NCBI RefSeq assembly: GCF_011299555.1
Contig: NZ_CP049857.1
Location: 682,001 to 746,000 of the forward strand
DNA: 64,000 nucleotides
Source of the DNA: Dysgonomonas sp. HDW5A
Lineage (GTDB): Bacteria > Bacteroidota > Bacteroidia > Bacteroidales > Dysgonomonadaceae
Direction: 5' to 3'
The position numbers and the translations under genes were made by a program. How positions within the stretch are numbered: position 1 is the stretch's first letter; every line of letters begins with the position of its first letter. Shown in pieces: positions 1 to 8,416 of this stretch. The notes beneath the pieces were generated by a model. That model searched no databases, was not told the origin of the DNA, and saw only the letters and a program-made list of their open reading frames with translations.

Positions 1-147
1 TGCAGCTTTTAGCTCAATGAACTTGCGTTTATCTACAGCTGTTGCTAAACCCTCAGCCTGGCTTTCTATCTCCGTCAACTCTTCTTTCTTACGGGCAAGC
101 CTGTTCTCCAAAACTTTTTTGTATATCATAAGTGGGGTTTCTTTCAT
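1..147 (-). CDS. Partial small coiled-coil phage protein (C-terminus outside window)
   Basis: An open frame of 49 codons starts with ATG at 147 on the minus strand and runs off the left edge. The N-terminus (MKETPLMIYKK) is followed by a charged, heptad-like helix rich in Lys, Glu, Leu and Ala, which suggests a short coiled coil. It lies 41 bp beyond the end of the glycosyltransferase gene in the same direction, so it probably belongs to the same phage operon. I do not recognise a family. Confidence is limited by the truncation. Confidence 0.5.
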   Translation of the reverse strand, partial: MKETPLMIYKKVLENRLARKKEELTEIESQAEGLATAVDKRKFIELKAA

Positions 148-188
148 GACGGATCGTTTTATTTTCCGTCAAAGTTATTACTATTTCT

Positions 189-1043
189 TTATTTCTTTTT
201 ATGCGATTCATTAATTATAACAGGAACGGCATTCTTCCAACTTATCCGATGGTGCAATCTCCTGTGTGTTTCTCCCATTGGTACAATCTTACAACATGAG
301 GGTGCATACATCACCGTGTAAAAGCTTTTCACGTATGTACCTGAGTCGAGATAAAGTTCTGTCATTCCTCCGGAGTTCGATTGTGTCGATAATTGGTTTA
401 TTGCTATATTGGATAGAGTAAGGAAAACATTTCCACGACTCTGAACATTTGTATATGTATTAACGTCTTCATTGATTCTACCTACAAACTGAAAAGGTCG
501 ATCCGTTGAACAAAGAAAAGTATTCATACACTTTCGAAACAGTTTCCTGCCTTTTCCGAATTGCCCATTCTCCCCTCCTATAAAATCACCACTTTGGGCC
601 ATAGCGATACTCTTTACATTAATAGTCTTATAGTAGTCGAGCATAGCATCAAAGATTACATCAATATTTTTCATGGATCGATGAAGATATTTTCCTTTTG
701 AGGTGAATCTGTAAGAGAATGCTGTATAATCATCATCTAGCTGCATGAAGTACTTTATTCCGAGATTCTTTGCAATTTCAAAACATGCATTCCTGGCATA
801 TACAATTGCCCGCCTATCTTCGAAATTATCTCCTTCATCAAATGTATCAGATATAGCTTTTTTATCGAATACGATCACCTTATCTCCGTATGCCTGCTTA
901 TAGGCTTCCGCTTGTATGTCCTCATTATCGATAACAATATAGATACGTCCTGTATATCCACATTTGAGGAGTGAACTATATGTATGCACTTTAGTAGGCC
1001 TCCCATGAGTTAGTATGAATACGGCAAAATCTTTATTCTTCAT
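189..1043 (-). CDS. TET-associated-type glycosyltransferase (TAGT-like), phage-encoded
   Basis: This 284-residue protein resembles the phage family named TET-associated glycosyltransferase. These are GT-A-like enzymes proposed to transfer sugars to modified bases in phage DNA. Visible features are the N-terminal FILTHGRP signature at about residues 9-16, a YIVIDNED strand, the DNFEDRRAIVYARN helix and an LDDDY acidic motif near residue 103, which fits the metal/nucleotide-sugar site. The frame is open up to an ATG at 1067. I prefer the internal ATG at 1043 because the family starts just before the FILTHGRP strand and because this gives an 11-bp overlap with the ParB-like gene, a spacing also seen at the DnaB start in this operon. 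No TET/JBP oxygenase is visible in the window, so the substrate is unknown. Confidence 0.75.
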   Translation of the reverse strand: MKNKDFAVFILTHGRPTKVHTYSSLLKCGYTGRIYIVIDNEDIQAEAYKQAYGDKVIVFDKKAISDTFDEGDNFEDRRAIVYARNACFEIAKNLGIKYFMQLDDDYTAFSYRFTSKGKYLHRSMKNIDVIFDAMLDYYKTINVKSIAMAQSGDFIGGENGQFGKGRKLFRKCMNTFLCSTDRPFQFVGRINEDVNTYTNVQSRGNVFLTLSNIAINQLSTQSNSGGMTELYLDSGTYVKSFYTVMYAPSCCKIVPMGETHRRLHHRISWKNAVPVIINESHKKK

Positions 1044-1803
1044 GGTCAATGTCATATTGTTCGTCAATAGCTTGAGTTAACTTTACAAAGCCTTTCGACA
1101 TGGCCGAATCGAAATCTATAATCACCAGTGCTGAATCTTCCATGAGTTCTTGAACCTCCTTATCTGAGTTTGCATAAAAGTCAGCTATTTTTTCATAATT
1201 AAAGACGATATGACGTGATGCTGCACATACAAGGAACTTCTTATCTTCATTACTAAGATTTGATATTTCGATTTTAGATACAAGCTCGTTATATTTATCC
1301 ATATCGAAAAGATCAGAGATAACAGGCTTTTCATTCTTTGGCAGATATTCAGGTGTTGTAATCTTATTCGTATAAAGATTATTATTTGATGTTTCTTTAT
1401 TCTCGGATTCTACGCCAATATCCAAAGAAGAAACGTCAATACTGAATTCCCAGAGATCAAGTTCATTAGGGGTAAAATCTTCCATCACTGCTTCCATGTC
1501 AAAGACCGATGTATCATTGGTATGATTATCAGCAAGAGCCAACGCTTTACGCCTTGCATCACCTGTTTTGAGGTCTGTTCTCTTGATGGCAATTAATTCA
1601 GCTCCGTCTGATTCGATAATACGAATTTTCAAACCTAACTCTTGTGCCTGTTCGTAAACTCCATTGCCGGCAATGATGCAATCTTCTTTATCAATTAGTA
1701 TCGAACGGCCGGCTCCGCAATCGACTAGGCTCTTTTGTATAAGCCTTTTATTCTTTTCTCCGTGTATACGGTAGTTCTTAGGATCAAACTTTAATTCTGA
1801 CAT
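1033..1803 (-). CDS. ParB-like N-terminal domain protein
   Basis: The protein has 256 residues. The first ~110 match the ParB/sulfiredoxin-like fold common in phage: a short strand (LKFDPKNYRIH), a helix, the SILIDKEDCIIAGN strand-turn and a helix (VYEQAQELG), then a TGDARRKALALADNHTND segment typical of phage ParB-like proteins linked to DNA modification. The C-terminal half is charged and not recognised. Its stop overlaps the start of the glycosyltransferase gene, so the two are probably translationally coupled. Such ParB-like domains can be DNA-binding CTPases or nucleases; the sequence does not decide between them. A role in plasmid partition is unlikely because no ParA gene is present. 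Confidence 0.7.
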   Translation of the reverse strand: MSELKFDPKNYRIHGEKNKRLIQKSLVDCGAGRSILIDKEDCIIAGNGVYEQAQELGLKIRIIESDGAELIAIKRTDLKTGDARRKALALADNHTNDTSVFDMEAVMEDFTPNELDLWEFSIDVSSLDIGVESENKETSNNNLYTNKITTPEYLPKNEKPVISDLFDMDKYNELVSKIEISNLSNEDKKFLVCAASRHIVFNYEKIADFYANSDKEVQELMEDSALVIIDFDSAMSKGFVKLTQAIDEQYDIDHEE

Positions 1804-1837
1804 GCCTTTTATTGGTAAAATATAAAAGGCTGAGATA

Positions 1838-2173
1838 TTATACTTTATATTGGTCTTTTAGGCAATCTGGAATATAAACAGTGTACATAGGTACTATTCC
1901 ATGTTGTTTAAGAGCATCATCAAAAGAATCTGTTAGAGTATAGAACGGCGATTTATGAATATCAACTACTGCATTATTATAGATATTCATAGGGATAAAC
2001 ATATTTCTATACTCTATGCCTCTAATTTCTAATTCTTTTATACAGTCACAAATAAATACTAATGTATCAATAACATTATTCTTTGGGAACTTCCAAAACT
2101 CAAACTTATCTATCTGAAAATATATTGATTCTGTATCATTCAGTAGATCACTATTTAACAATACCCTTTTCAT
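1838..2173 (-). CDS. Hypothetical phage protein, 111 aa
   Basis: This is a small soluble protein with an acidic, aromatic-rich sequence and no signal peptide or membrane segment. I recognise no family. Its ATG overlaps the stop of the upstream 71-aa gene by 4 bp (ATGA type), the usual coupling in this operon, which supports it being a real gene. It sits between the sigma-like protein and the ParB-like protein. Confidence 0.65.
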   Translation of the reverse strand: MKRVLLNSDLLNDTESIYFQIDKFEFWKFPKNNVIDTLVFICDCIKELEIRGIEYRNMFIPMNIYNNAVVDIHKSPFYTLTDSFDDALKQHGIVPMYTVYIPDCLKDQYKV

Positions 2174-2385
2174 AACTCATCCTCAGTTTTAAAATGCAAC
2201 TTATTTCCTTGTTTTATAAGATCAAATTTTCTCTTTACCCTTTGCTTTGTTGCTTCTATTTCCTCTGAAGCAACAATGATTTCCAACTCATCTAAAGAAC
2301 AATCATTTCCGAGTATATAACCATCTGTATTTGTACTCCAAATATTCCAGAGGTCATTTTCTTTTTTAATTATTACCCAACTCAT
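2170..2385 (-). CDS. Hypothetical phage protein, 71 aa
   Basis: A small protein beginning MSWVIIKKENDLWNIWS, with a likely beta-hairpin N-terminus and a charged helical C-terminal half. No family is recognised. It is followed by a 4-bp overlap with the 111-aa gene and preceded by a short AT-rich gap, so it fits the operon. Its function is unknown. Confidence 0.6.
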   Translation of the reverse strand: MSWVIIKKENDLWNIWSTNTDGYILGNDCSLDELEIIVASEEIEATKQRVKRKFDLIKQGNKLHFKTEDEL

Positions 2386-2422
2386 AACTAACTATTTTTT
2401 ATATAAATATACGATAAACACT

Positions 2423-2995
2423 TCAAAATAAACTTTCTCCATTGATTTTACTTTTTATCAATTCCAGTACCCGGTTGTAAATATCATACAGGTCTTTTTT
2501 ATCTTCTGGTCCTTCCCATTCTGAAAATCTATTACATTCAAAGAACTTCCAAGAGAATACATGCTTTGCTTTCTCTGATAAGTTTAAACTATCAAAGGCA
2601 TCTCTGACAATGTGCATTTGATCTAAGATCTCTCCTGATCGATCAGGTTCATTGTCGGGATCGTCTATAAGATCTACCCATTGAAAGTCGATATTATCAT
2701 CCACCGGAATAGGTTTATACTTATGACGATAGGGTGATGTTTCAGAGGTAATATTCAGCTTTATCATTTGCAGAATATAGAAATCAAGCTCCGTGTATTG
2801 TCCTTTTTTACTCTCGTAGAGTTGTAAGATATATGATTGATTGGATTTTAATTTTTCCAATAACATAGCCAGTACTTCATTCAACACGTCGATGGCTTCA
2901 TCATCCATATTTGCATGGGAACAATGATAGCGGGCATAATCGAGCCAGCGATCATACCTTTCGGAAATATATTTATTTATTATTTGATTTGCCAT
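2423..2995 (-). CDS. Putative sigma-factor-like phage protein, 190 aa
   Basis: This acidic, helical protein has an N-terminal stretch (YDRWLDYARYHC followed by a MDDEAIDVLNEV helix) that resembles region 2 of small phage-borne sigma-70-like proteins in Bacteroidetes. The C-terminal part (residues ~125-185) is helical and could carry a helix-turn-helix, but no clear region 4 is visible. It lies 12 bp downstream of dnaB in the same direction. A role in phage transcription is an inference; a replication-associated helical protein is an alternative. Confidence 0.45.
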   Translation of the reverse strand: MANQIINKYISERYDRWLDYARYHCSHANMDDEAIDVLNEVLAMLLEKLKSNQSYILQLYESKKGQYTELDFYILQMIKLNITSETSPYRHKYKPIPVDDNIDFQWVDLIDDPDNEPDRSGEILDQMHIVRDAFDSLNLSEKAKHVFSWKFFECNRFSEWEGPEDKKDLYDIYNRVLELIKSKINGESLF

Positions 2996-3007
2996 CTGTT
3001 GTCTGAT

Positions 3008-4450
3008 TTAAAACGGTGTATCTCCTTTTTGATCTTGAAAATCTGTATTTGGCGATATTACAGGAGGTATATATTCATCAGCCGAAGACTGACTTACTCC
3101 ATTATCCCAAATTTTCTTGTATCGGTTATCGTGATGGAAGATGATCGGTTGATTGCGTGCTCCTTCTCGATATTTAGATAAAATAAGTTTACCTCTTCCT
3201 TTCCAAAGAACACCTTTACTGTCTTGTACGTCGGGGTTATAGTAATCAGGCTTATGAATGAAAAGAACAATGTCTGCATCCTGCTCTATGTCTCCAGACT
3301 CTCTTAAGTCCTCCAGTTGTGGTTCTTTTATGGCGGTTCCTTTCATTGGCCTGTTTAGCTGAGAAAGTAAGATGATCGGAATATCTAGTTCTTTAGCAAG
3401 GTTCTTCAATTCTCCGGTGATATATCCAATTTCTAACTGCCTGGATTGAAACTTCATATTTGTACGGATCAAACCCAAGTAGTCAACAATCATCATCTGT
3501 AACTTCCCTTTTCGTTTCAATCTTCGGGCCTCTGATTTAAGATTATTGATATAGCGGATATTGTGATGATCGGCAATGTTAAGTTTCAGATTCCACAATT
3601 GACCGGCTCTTTCATCCATTGCCGACCACTCCTCCGTACTCATTTGTCCGCTTTTTAAGTGACGGCTGTTAATACGATCATCTTCGAGCAAATAACGATT
3701 GACCAGCTGGGTTCTTTTCATTTCAATTGATACAAACAAAACTTCTTTTCCTGCTTCGGCTGCTGCTTTTGCAAATGAAAGAGAATGCTGTGTCTTACCC
3801 ATACTTGGACGAGCTCCAAGAATGATTAAATCGGGGGCAGACCATCCACCTGCAAGTATATCATTAAGCGTATTAAGGCCTGTAGGTATTGCTACCTGTA
3901 TACCTTTTTCTCTTAATTCCTGAGTCTTGGATGCCGTTTCCATTGCTTCGGTTAAAGCTTCACCCATTGATACAGACTGACAATCACTTGAATTAGAAGC
4001 TAATTCAGTCAATGACATTTCAAGCTCCTCAAGTGTCTCCTCTACATCCAATGTTTCGTCATAGGCTTTTACTGACAGTTCGGAAGCTATACGAATCAGC
4101 TTTCTGGATTTTGCTTTTTGATTGATTATCTGAGCGTGATAAATGATATGTGCAGAAGATGCGATTTTATCTGAAAGATCTGCGATGTATAAAGGCCCTC
4201 CGATAACATCTAGTTCACCGCTGCTTTTTAGCTCCTGAACAACTGTAAGCATATCAATAGGATTACGTTTTACAGAAAGGCTTACAATCGCTTTGTAAAT
4301 GATTTGATTCTTCTCGGAATAAAAATCATTCGGGGTTAATATATCTTCAATTTCCTGATACGCCTTTGATTCTATCAGCAATGCACCGAGTACTGCTTCT
4401 TCAAGCTCTATTGCCTGAGGTTGTATTTTGCCTAGTTCATTAGTCGACAT
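3008..4450 (-). CDS. dnaB: Replicative DNA helicase DnaB, phage-encoded
   Basis: A hexameric 5'-3' helicase of the DnaB family, expected to unwind the phage replication fork. The N-terminal domain starts with the typical PQAIELEEAVLGALL segment. The C-terminal RecA-like domain has Walker A GARPSMGKT near residue 213 (counting from the chosen start), a Walker B-type MMIVDYLGLI and a conserved LSQLNRP segment. An in-frame ATG exists at 4498. I chose 4450 because family homology begins just after it and because this leaves an 11-bp overlap with the initiator gene instead of 59 bp. The host DnaB would be encoded elsewhere; linkage to the initiator and dnaN marks this copy as the phage's own. Confidence 0.9.
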   Translation of the reverse strand: MSTNELGKIQPQAIELEEAVLGALLIESKAYQEIEDILTPNDFYSEKNQIIYKAIVSLSVKRNPIDMLTVVQELKSSGELDVIGGPLYIADLSDKIASSAHIIYHAQIINQKAKSRKLIRIASELSVKAYDETLDVEETLEELEMSLTELASNSSDCQSVSMGEALTEAMETASKTQELREKGIQVAIPTGLNTLNDILAGGWSAPDLIILGARPSMGKTQHSLSFAKAAAEAGKEVLFVSIEMKRTQLVNRYLLEDDRINSRHLKSGQMSTEEWSAMDERAGQLWNLKLNIADHHNIRYINNLKSEARRLKRKGKLQMMIVDYLGLIRTNMKFQSRQLEIGYITGELKNLAKELDIPIILLSQLNRPMKGTAIKEPQLEDLRESGDIEQDADIVLFIHKPDYYNPDVQDSKGVLWKGRGKLILSKYREGARNQPIIFHHDNRYKKIWDNGVSQSSADEYIPPVISPNTDFQDQKGDTPF

Positions 4451-5219
4451 AGGCTGGTAGAGTGCGTTGTTGTATTGTTTCTTGTTTTGATTTCTCATCT
4501 TCTTTCTTTAACCAATTTAGAACTGTTCGATACAGATTCGTGTATCTCTTTCTCAGATCTTTCCTGTTTTCGATCTGTTCAATGATATTCGCGATCTGTT
4601 GTCCTGTGTAATTACTTTTTAGCTTTAAAAACTCATCCCCTGTTATTTGGGAAGGGAAATTTTTAGGATTTGAGCAATATGGAGCTTTACGCGATAGCCA
4701 ATCTTTGAATTTCTCATAATCCGTATGTGAGGGTGAAGAGCCGTGTGGCTCTTTCTGAATACTCTCGATAGAGAGTATTTCTTTAGTAACAGTATTAACA
4801 GTATTAGATTTTGTTTCCTCTGCGTTTCCTTGCTGTTTCCTGACTGTTTCCTTTTCACTCACAATAGTATTATATTTATCGTAATTACAGACAGTTAAGA
4901 CGCTCTGACCTGTTTCTTTCACTGTTTCACGCTTAATCATTTTATCAGTTTCAAGCATCTGAATATAATTACCGACCTTTTTAGTAGACCATCCAAAGGC
5001 TGTGGCTAGAAAACGAATAGAGGCATAGATCTGTCCCCGCTTTACTATTACAAGCTTTCCCTTATCGAGTACTTTCGTGTCCTCAAATCTTGCCTCTTTC
5101 AGTAAGAAAAGCCAAGCCTCGAACCTCGAATATTCACGCTCCTCGCACCATAGATAGTGCTCAAATAGCTCTCGATTTAACGGAATAAAGTTTGATAGTA
5201 AGTTCTCTTTCTTTGCCAT
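4440..5219 (-). CDS. Phage replication initiator / replisome organiser (DnaD-like)
   Basis: A 259-residue protein directly upstream of dnaB and overlapping it. The N-terminal ~120 residues look like the winged-helix domain of phage replisome organisers: a FEAWLFLLKEARF helix, a basic VKRGQIYASIRFLATAFGWSTKKVGNYI helix-turn-helix and LETDKMIKRE. A low-complexity Thr/Lys/Glu linker follows, then a C-terminal helical domain (YTGQQIANIIEQIENRKDL) like a DnaD/helicase-loader region. The inferred role is to bind the phage origin and load DnaB. The origin might lie within this gene, as in other phages, but I did not identify iterons. Confidence 0.65.
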   Translation of the reverse strand: MAKKENLLSNFIPLNRELFEHYLWCEEREYSRFEAWLFLLKEARFEDTKVLDKGKLVIVKRGQIYASIRFLATAFGWSTKKVGNYIQMLETDKMIKRETVKETGQSVLTVCNYDKYNTIVSEKETVRKQQGNAEETKSNTVNTVTKEILSIESIQKEPHGSSPSHTDYEKFKDWLSRKAPYCSNPKNFPSQITGDEFLKLKSNYTGQQIANIIEQIENRKDLRKRYTNLYRTVLNWLKKEDEKSKQETIQQRTLPAYVD

Positions 5220-5228
5220 TATCGAATA

Positions 5229-5420
5229 TTATAATTTAGGTAAGCTCTTTTGCAAAAACTCTATCAACTCGTTTACCTCAGATTTATCAAACTGTATTTC
5301 TGAATTTGGTGAAATAAGACCATCTTCATCTTCGTTAAATGTCCTGACACTCATACAATCATGCTCTAAACTAAATTCAATAGAATTGTTTAAATCTTTT
5401 ATTTTCAATATTGCTGCCAT
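5229..5420 (-). CDS. Hypothetical phage protein, 63 aa
   Basis: A small acidic protein (MAAILKIKDLNNSIEFSL start) predicted to form several beta strands followed by a helix (NELIEFLQKSLPKL). No family is recognised. It lies 9 bp upstream of the initiator gene in the same direction, consistent with a genuine operon member. Confidence 0.55.
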   Translation of the reverse strand: MAAILKIKDLNNSIEFSLEHDCMSVRTFNEDEDGLISPNSEIQFDKSEVNELIEFLQKSLPKL

Positions 5421-5429
5421 ATCTATATC

Positions 5430-5594
5430 TTACTTAAAATCTAATTCTGTTTGTTTTCTCTTATCAAGCTCATTCTGGTACTCTCTCAAGGCTTCACGGG
5501 TGAATGTTTCGTTCTTCATCAAGCCAAACTGGAGAACACCGGATAATCTAGCCTCGCAACGAATTACACCATGCTTAAGCTGCTGCAGTGACAT
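5430..5594 (-). CDS. Small phage protein, 54 aa
   Basis: A 54-codon frame starts at an ATG whose first 20 bases overlap the end of the PcfJ-like gene and ends with TAA. The product is helical and charged (FTREALREYQNELDKRKQ). Reasons to call it real are the tight coupling to the upstream gene, the lack of any other gene in the interval and the short gap to the next gene. Its function is unknown. Confidence 0.5.
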   Translation of the reverse strand: MSLQQLKHGVIRCEARLSGVLQFGLMKNETFTREALREYQNELDKRKQTELDFK

Positions 5595-6888
5595 TCTTTT
5601 TAGTTCCATCTTTCTTGCGTTTAGGTTTAAGACGCTCTTTGATTAAATGCATATTCTTATTTACAAGCTCAATAATACGATCGTGGTACTCTGTATTTTT
5701 ATTCTGCAAGCCACGGCATTGAACTACCTTTAGTTTCTTGAGTGAAACTTCAACCGTTTCAATTCGCTTGCCTCTTATCTTGGCTGATAAAATAAGGGAA
5801 TCTTCTTTTAGGGCATAAGAGCTGACGCAATGGTGTAAGGCATCGCCCTCTTCAATGTGTTCTTTCACGCTTTCTAATACTCGAACTTTAATCTTTCCAT
5901 CCGTGAAAACAATTCCCGAGAATATGGCTTTGAGTTTCAAAAAGACTTTTTCATCTTTAAGTAATTTTTCTCGTTTAAGTTCTGCATCTTCTTTATCACG
6001 TTGACGCTTTTTTTTGGCCACTAACAAATCGTGTTCTTTTTTCAAGTTTTTAGGGCATACATAAAAAGCATTATGCAGATCCTTTCTTAAATATTGAAGA
6101 AGATCGAGATAGTCAAACCACATCTTTATATCTTTGATCTTATACTTATTTCTCAAGCAAATCTTAATTGATGACCAATAGTTATAAATTCCGTGCTTCA
6201 AATTATAATCACTGTAGCAACCTAATAAATCATATCGCTTTGCTTTTAGGAGTGTCTCTGCCTTTGAATTGTCTGGTACAATCTTAACTGCTTCTAAAAA
6301 AGTAAGACCCTCTAAGTTGTGATTTATACCATACTTTTGATACTCAGTTTTGAATATTGAATCGGGGTGAAACTTTTGCGGATATACGTCATATTTTCGT
6401 TCATCACTTTTATTCTGAATCTCCATATATCCACCCCACGAATCGCAATACCAATTTACTGTATGTCTGCGTGCTACTACTTCTCTTTTTCCATTTGGTA
6501 ATATCCAGTGTTGTAGTATCTCAGAGATAAAATAGTGAACAGGCTTTCCCACTTTGTAATATGCGAACAGCTCAAAGTTTCGTATTACTTGAAATTCGTC
6601 ACATATCTCAGCTATAGCAATATAAGTTTTTTGCTTATCAGTGCTTTTTCTTGATTGCTCCACTTTAATCTTAGTATTACAATGAGGACAGACAGCCCGT
6701 TTACGACTTACAAGTGTAGGAGAAAAGGTATTACCGCAATCCATGCAGATTACTCTTGATTTGGTAGCATAGCCTTTATGATCTAAGCATTCGACTTTGG
6801 CCCATGATAACATTTTATTTTCGACATTAAATAGGTAATTCTTACTTAGTCCTAGAACTCGATGGTGCATTTTTGTACGTGGTTTCAT
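5575..6888 (-). CDS. PcfJ-like protein
   Basis: The 437-residue protein has an N-terminal zinc-ribbon-like pair of CxxC motifs (C48-x2-C51 and C67-x2-C70). Its C-terminal region (about 335-410: a run of VLESVKEHIEEGDALHHC, then VSSYALK and VVQCRGLQNK) is the conserved core of the PcfJ family. PcfJ was named from an enterococcal conjugative plasmid, but homologues are frequent in Bacteroidetes phages and mobile elements; the biochemical role is unknown. It overlaps the radical SAM gene by 4 bp and is two genes from a PcfK-like protein, the usual linkage. The C-terminus is alanine-rich (VTAAA). Confidence 0.75.
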   Translation of the reverse strand: MKPRTKMHHRVLGLSKNYLFNVENKMLSWAKVECLDHKGYATKSRVICMDCGNTFSPTLVSRKRAVCPHCNTKIKVEQSRKSTDKQKTYIAIAEICDEFQVIRNFELFAYYKVGKPVHYFISEILQHWILPNGKREVVARRHTVNWYCDSWGGYMEIQNKSDERKYDVYPQKFHPDSIFKTEYQKYGINHNLEGLTFLEAVKIVPDNSKAETLLKAKRYDLLGCYSDYNLKHGIYNYWSSIKICLRNKYKIKDIKMWFDYLDLLQYLRKDLHNAFYVCPKNLKKEHDLLVAKKKRQRDKEDAELKREKLLKDEKVFLKLKAIFSGIVFTDGKIKVRVLESVKEHIEEGDALHHCVSSYALKEDSLILSAKIRGKRIETVEVSLKKLKVVQCRGLQNKNTEYHDRIIELVNKNMHLIKERLKPKRKKDGTKKNVTAAA

Positions 6889-7709
6889 GGCTGAACCTCC
6901 TTTATGAATAGGTTATAATCACGATTCACACAATTGTTAGGAAGATTGCTTCTTTCTATTCCTGCTTGCTTGAGAAAAGAATCTTTGAAATAGAATTTAG
7001 CTTCTATATGCCTATAGCACATTAACATTAGGCTTCGTAAATTCTGCCAAGCATATTTTTGCCCAGACATTAGCCCAATCTTATATAAATCGCAATAACC
7101 ATAAGTTTCCTTTATCATTTTTGCAGATGACTCAATATCAACGATTGGTTCAATAGAAGCGAATGTTTTAAAACCTGCATCGTATAGCTTCTTCATCGCA
7201 TTGATACGTTCAGCGTTAGTAGATGCGTTAGGCTCTAATTCGTCGTGACCCGTAAGAGTGAAGCCGAAAGCGTAATATTTTCTAAGATAAGACGAGGCAA
7301 TATTTCCATCACTTAAAAATTCATCAACCCATTCTGTACATTTAGTTAATATTTTAACAGGTATTTGGTTGTGTGTGCAAAATCCAGTTGCTCCATTAGT
7401 CAAACCCAAAGTTTCTTTCAGCATTGGATCAGTTGTGAAAGAGAAGAATAAGCCATGTCTTTGCAACTCGGTTATATTTTGTTTTGCTTCCTTTACAAAT
7501 ACTTCCAAGGCGTGAGCTTCACTTTTGAAGCAACTCTTTAATTTTGGAGTATCACCACCTAGTATTTTGGCTCCACGTCCTTTTCTTAAGTAGCAATATT
7601 CGCAACCTACTGAACAACCTACATAGAAGTTGCAAGCCCAATAACTATACTCCCCGGCTTTACCAGATGGATTATAAATCGTTTTTCCTTTAAACTCTTC
7701 CATAATCAA
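6885..7709 (-). CDS. Radical SAM protein, spore-photoproduct-lyase-like, phage-encoded
   Basis: This 274-residue protein carries a CxxxCxxC iron-sulfur motif (C32, C36, C39 in GCSVGCEYCYL), an N-terminal NPSGKAGEYSYWACN segment and a TIM-barrel layout with FSFTTDP, FGFTLTG and FASIEPI strands. These features match the SPL-like radical SAM proteins found in Bacteroidetes phages. The substrate is unknown; DNA repair or a nucleotide modification is possible. It is sandwiched between PcfJ and PcfK genes with 4-bp overlaps, so it is made together with the replication proteins. An internal start at the third codon (M3) is equally possible. Confidence 0.75.
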   Translation of the reverse strand: MIMEEFKGKTIYNPSGKAGEYSYWACNFYVGCSVGCEYCYLRKGRGAKILGGDTPKLKSCFKSEAHALEVFVKEAKQNITELQRHGLFFSFTTDPMLKETLGLTNGATGFCTHNQIPVKILTKCTEWVDEFLSDGNIASSYLRKYYAFGFTLTGHDELEPNASTNAERINAMKKLYDAGFKTFASIEPIVDIESSAKMIKETYGYCDLYKIGLMSGQKYAWQNLRSLMLMCYRHIEAKFYFKDSFLKQAGIERSNLPNNCVNRDYNLFIKEVQP

Positions 7710-8089
7710 AACAAGCTTAATTGTCCAACATCTTCTTTCTTCTTAGGCTTGATCTTAGCTTTGGGAGCTTCTTTCTTAACCTCTGTTTTGGGAGCCGAAT
7801 TACTAGCTACGGATTTCACGTTCGCAGGAAGTTTACTAATCTTAATATCGTCCTCATCATAATAGTGAACCGCCATGCTATATACTTCGTCATCGTCCAT
7901 TTGACAACCTTTGGTACCTCTATTAATATTTACACTAGCTTTGAGGACTTCTCCCATGATGTAAGAGAAACATTCATCAATGTTTTTGTTTTCTTTTGCA
8001 TACGTCACAGCAAAGAGAGAATCTTCTTCTGCTCGCTTATCTAAGTATGCCTTTATTTTGTCTTTGACTGAATTATTACTTGTTGCCAT
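7706..8089 (-). CDS. PcfK-like protein
   Basis: A 127-residue protein with an N-terminal domain like the PcfK family (VKDKIKAYLDKRAEEDSLFA, then DECFSYIMGEVLKAS) and a Lys/Pro-rich tail ending VGQLSLF, which resembles a clamp-binding (QLxLF-type) peptide. The frame stays open upstream to 8284, but that extension lies entirely inside the upstream 111-aa gene, so the start at 8089 (14-bp overlap) is preferred. The C-terminal QLSLF close to a phage-encoded sliding clamp gene suggests that the protein docks on the clamp; this is an inference. Confidence 0.7.
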   Translation of the reverse strand: MATSNNSVKDKIKAYLDKRAEEDSLFAVTYAKENKNIDECFSYIMGEVLKASVNINRGTKGCQMDDDEVYSMAVHYYDEDDIKISKLPANVKSVASNSAPKTEVKKEAPKAKIKPKKKEDVGQLSLF

Positions 8090-8411
8090 GATTGTTTCTA
8101 TTTTGTTCGTCCATAATCTTCCATAACTTTTTGTAGAATTTCTCGTTAGGAATTTTCCCTTCAATTGATTCACCAAGGGCGACAAAGAATTCTCCGTTAT
8201 GCTGTAGGTTATTGAAGTCAATTGCAAATTTTGCGATCGCTTTTGCTTGAGTAGTATCGAGTTCATCCAATCCGGATAAATCACGTTGATTCGATTCTAG
8301 TATCTCCAGAGCCTTTTCAAGACCTTGTTTGGCTCCTGCATTCTCTTCCTTATTGATATTCTCTAATTTGAGAATGAGTTTTATCTTGCGTTGTAATTCT
8401 GTTTTTAGCAT
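8076..8411 (-). CDS. Hypothetical phage protein, 111 aa
   Basis: A helical, charged protein starting MLKTELQRKIKLILKLENINKEEN. No family is recognised. It overlaps the PcfK-like start by 14 bp and lies 5 bp from the 60-aa gene, so it belongs to the early operon. Its function is unknown. Confidence 0.6.
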   Translation of the reverse strand: MLKTELQRKIKLILKLENINKEENAGAKQGLEKALEILESNQRDLSGLDELDTTQAKAIAKFAIDFNNLQHNGEFFVALGESIEGKIPNEKFYKKLWKIMDEQNRNNHGNK

Positions 8412-8416
8412 GGTTG

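Noticed and set aside
5575-8089. Conjugative element suggested by PcfJ/PcfK names
   Set aside because: No relaxase, coupling protein or tra genes are present; the neighbours are phage replication genes, and these families are common in Bacteroidetes phages.
8090-8284. Longer start for the PcfK-like gene at 8284
   Set aside because: The extension lies inside the upstream 111-aa gene, and the family begins at the internal ATG 8089.
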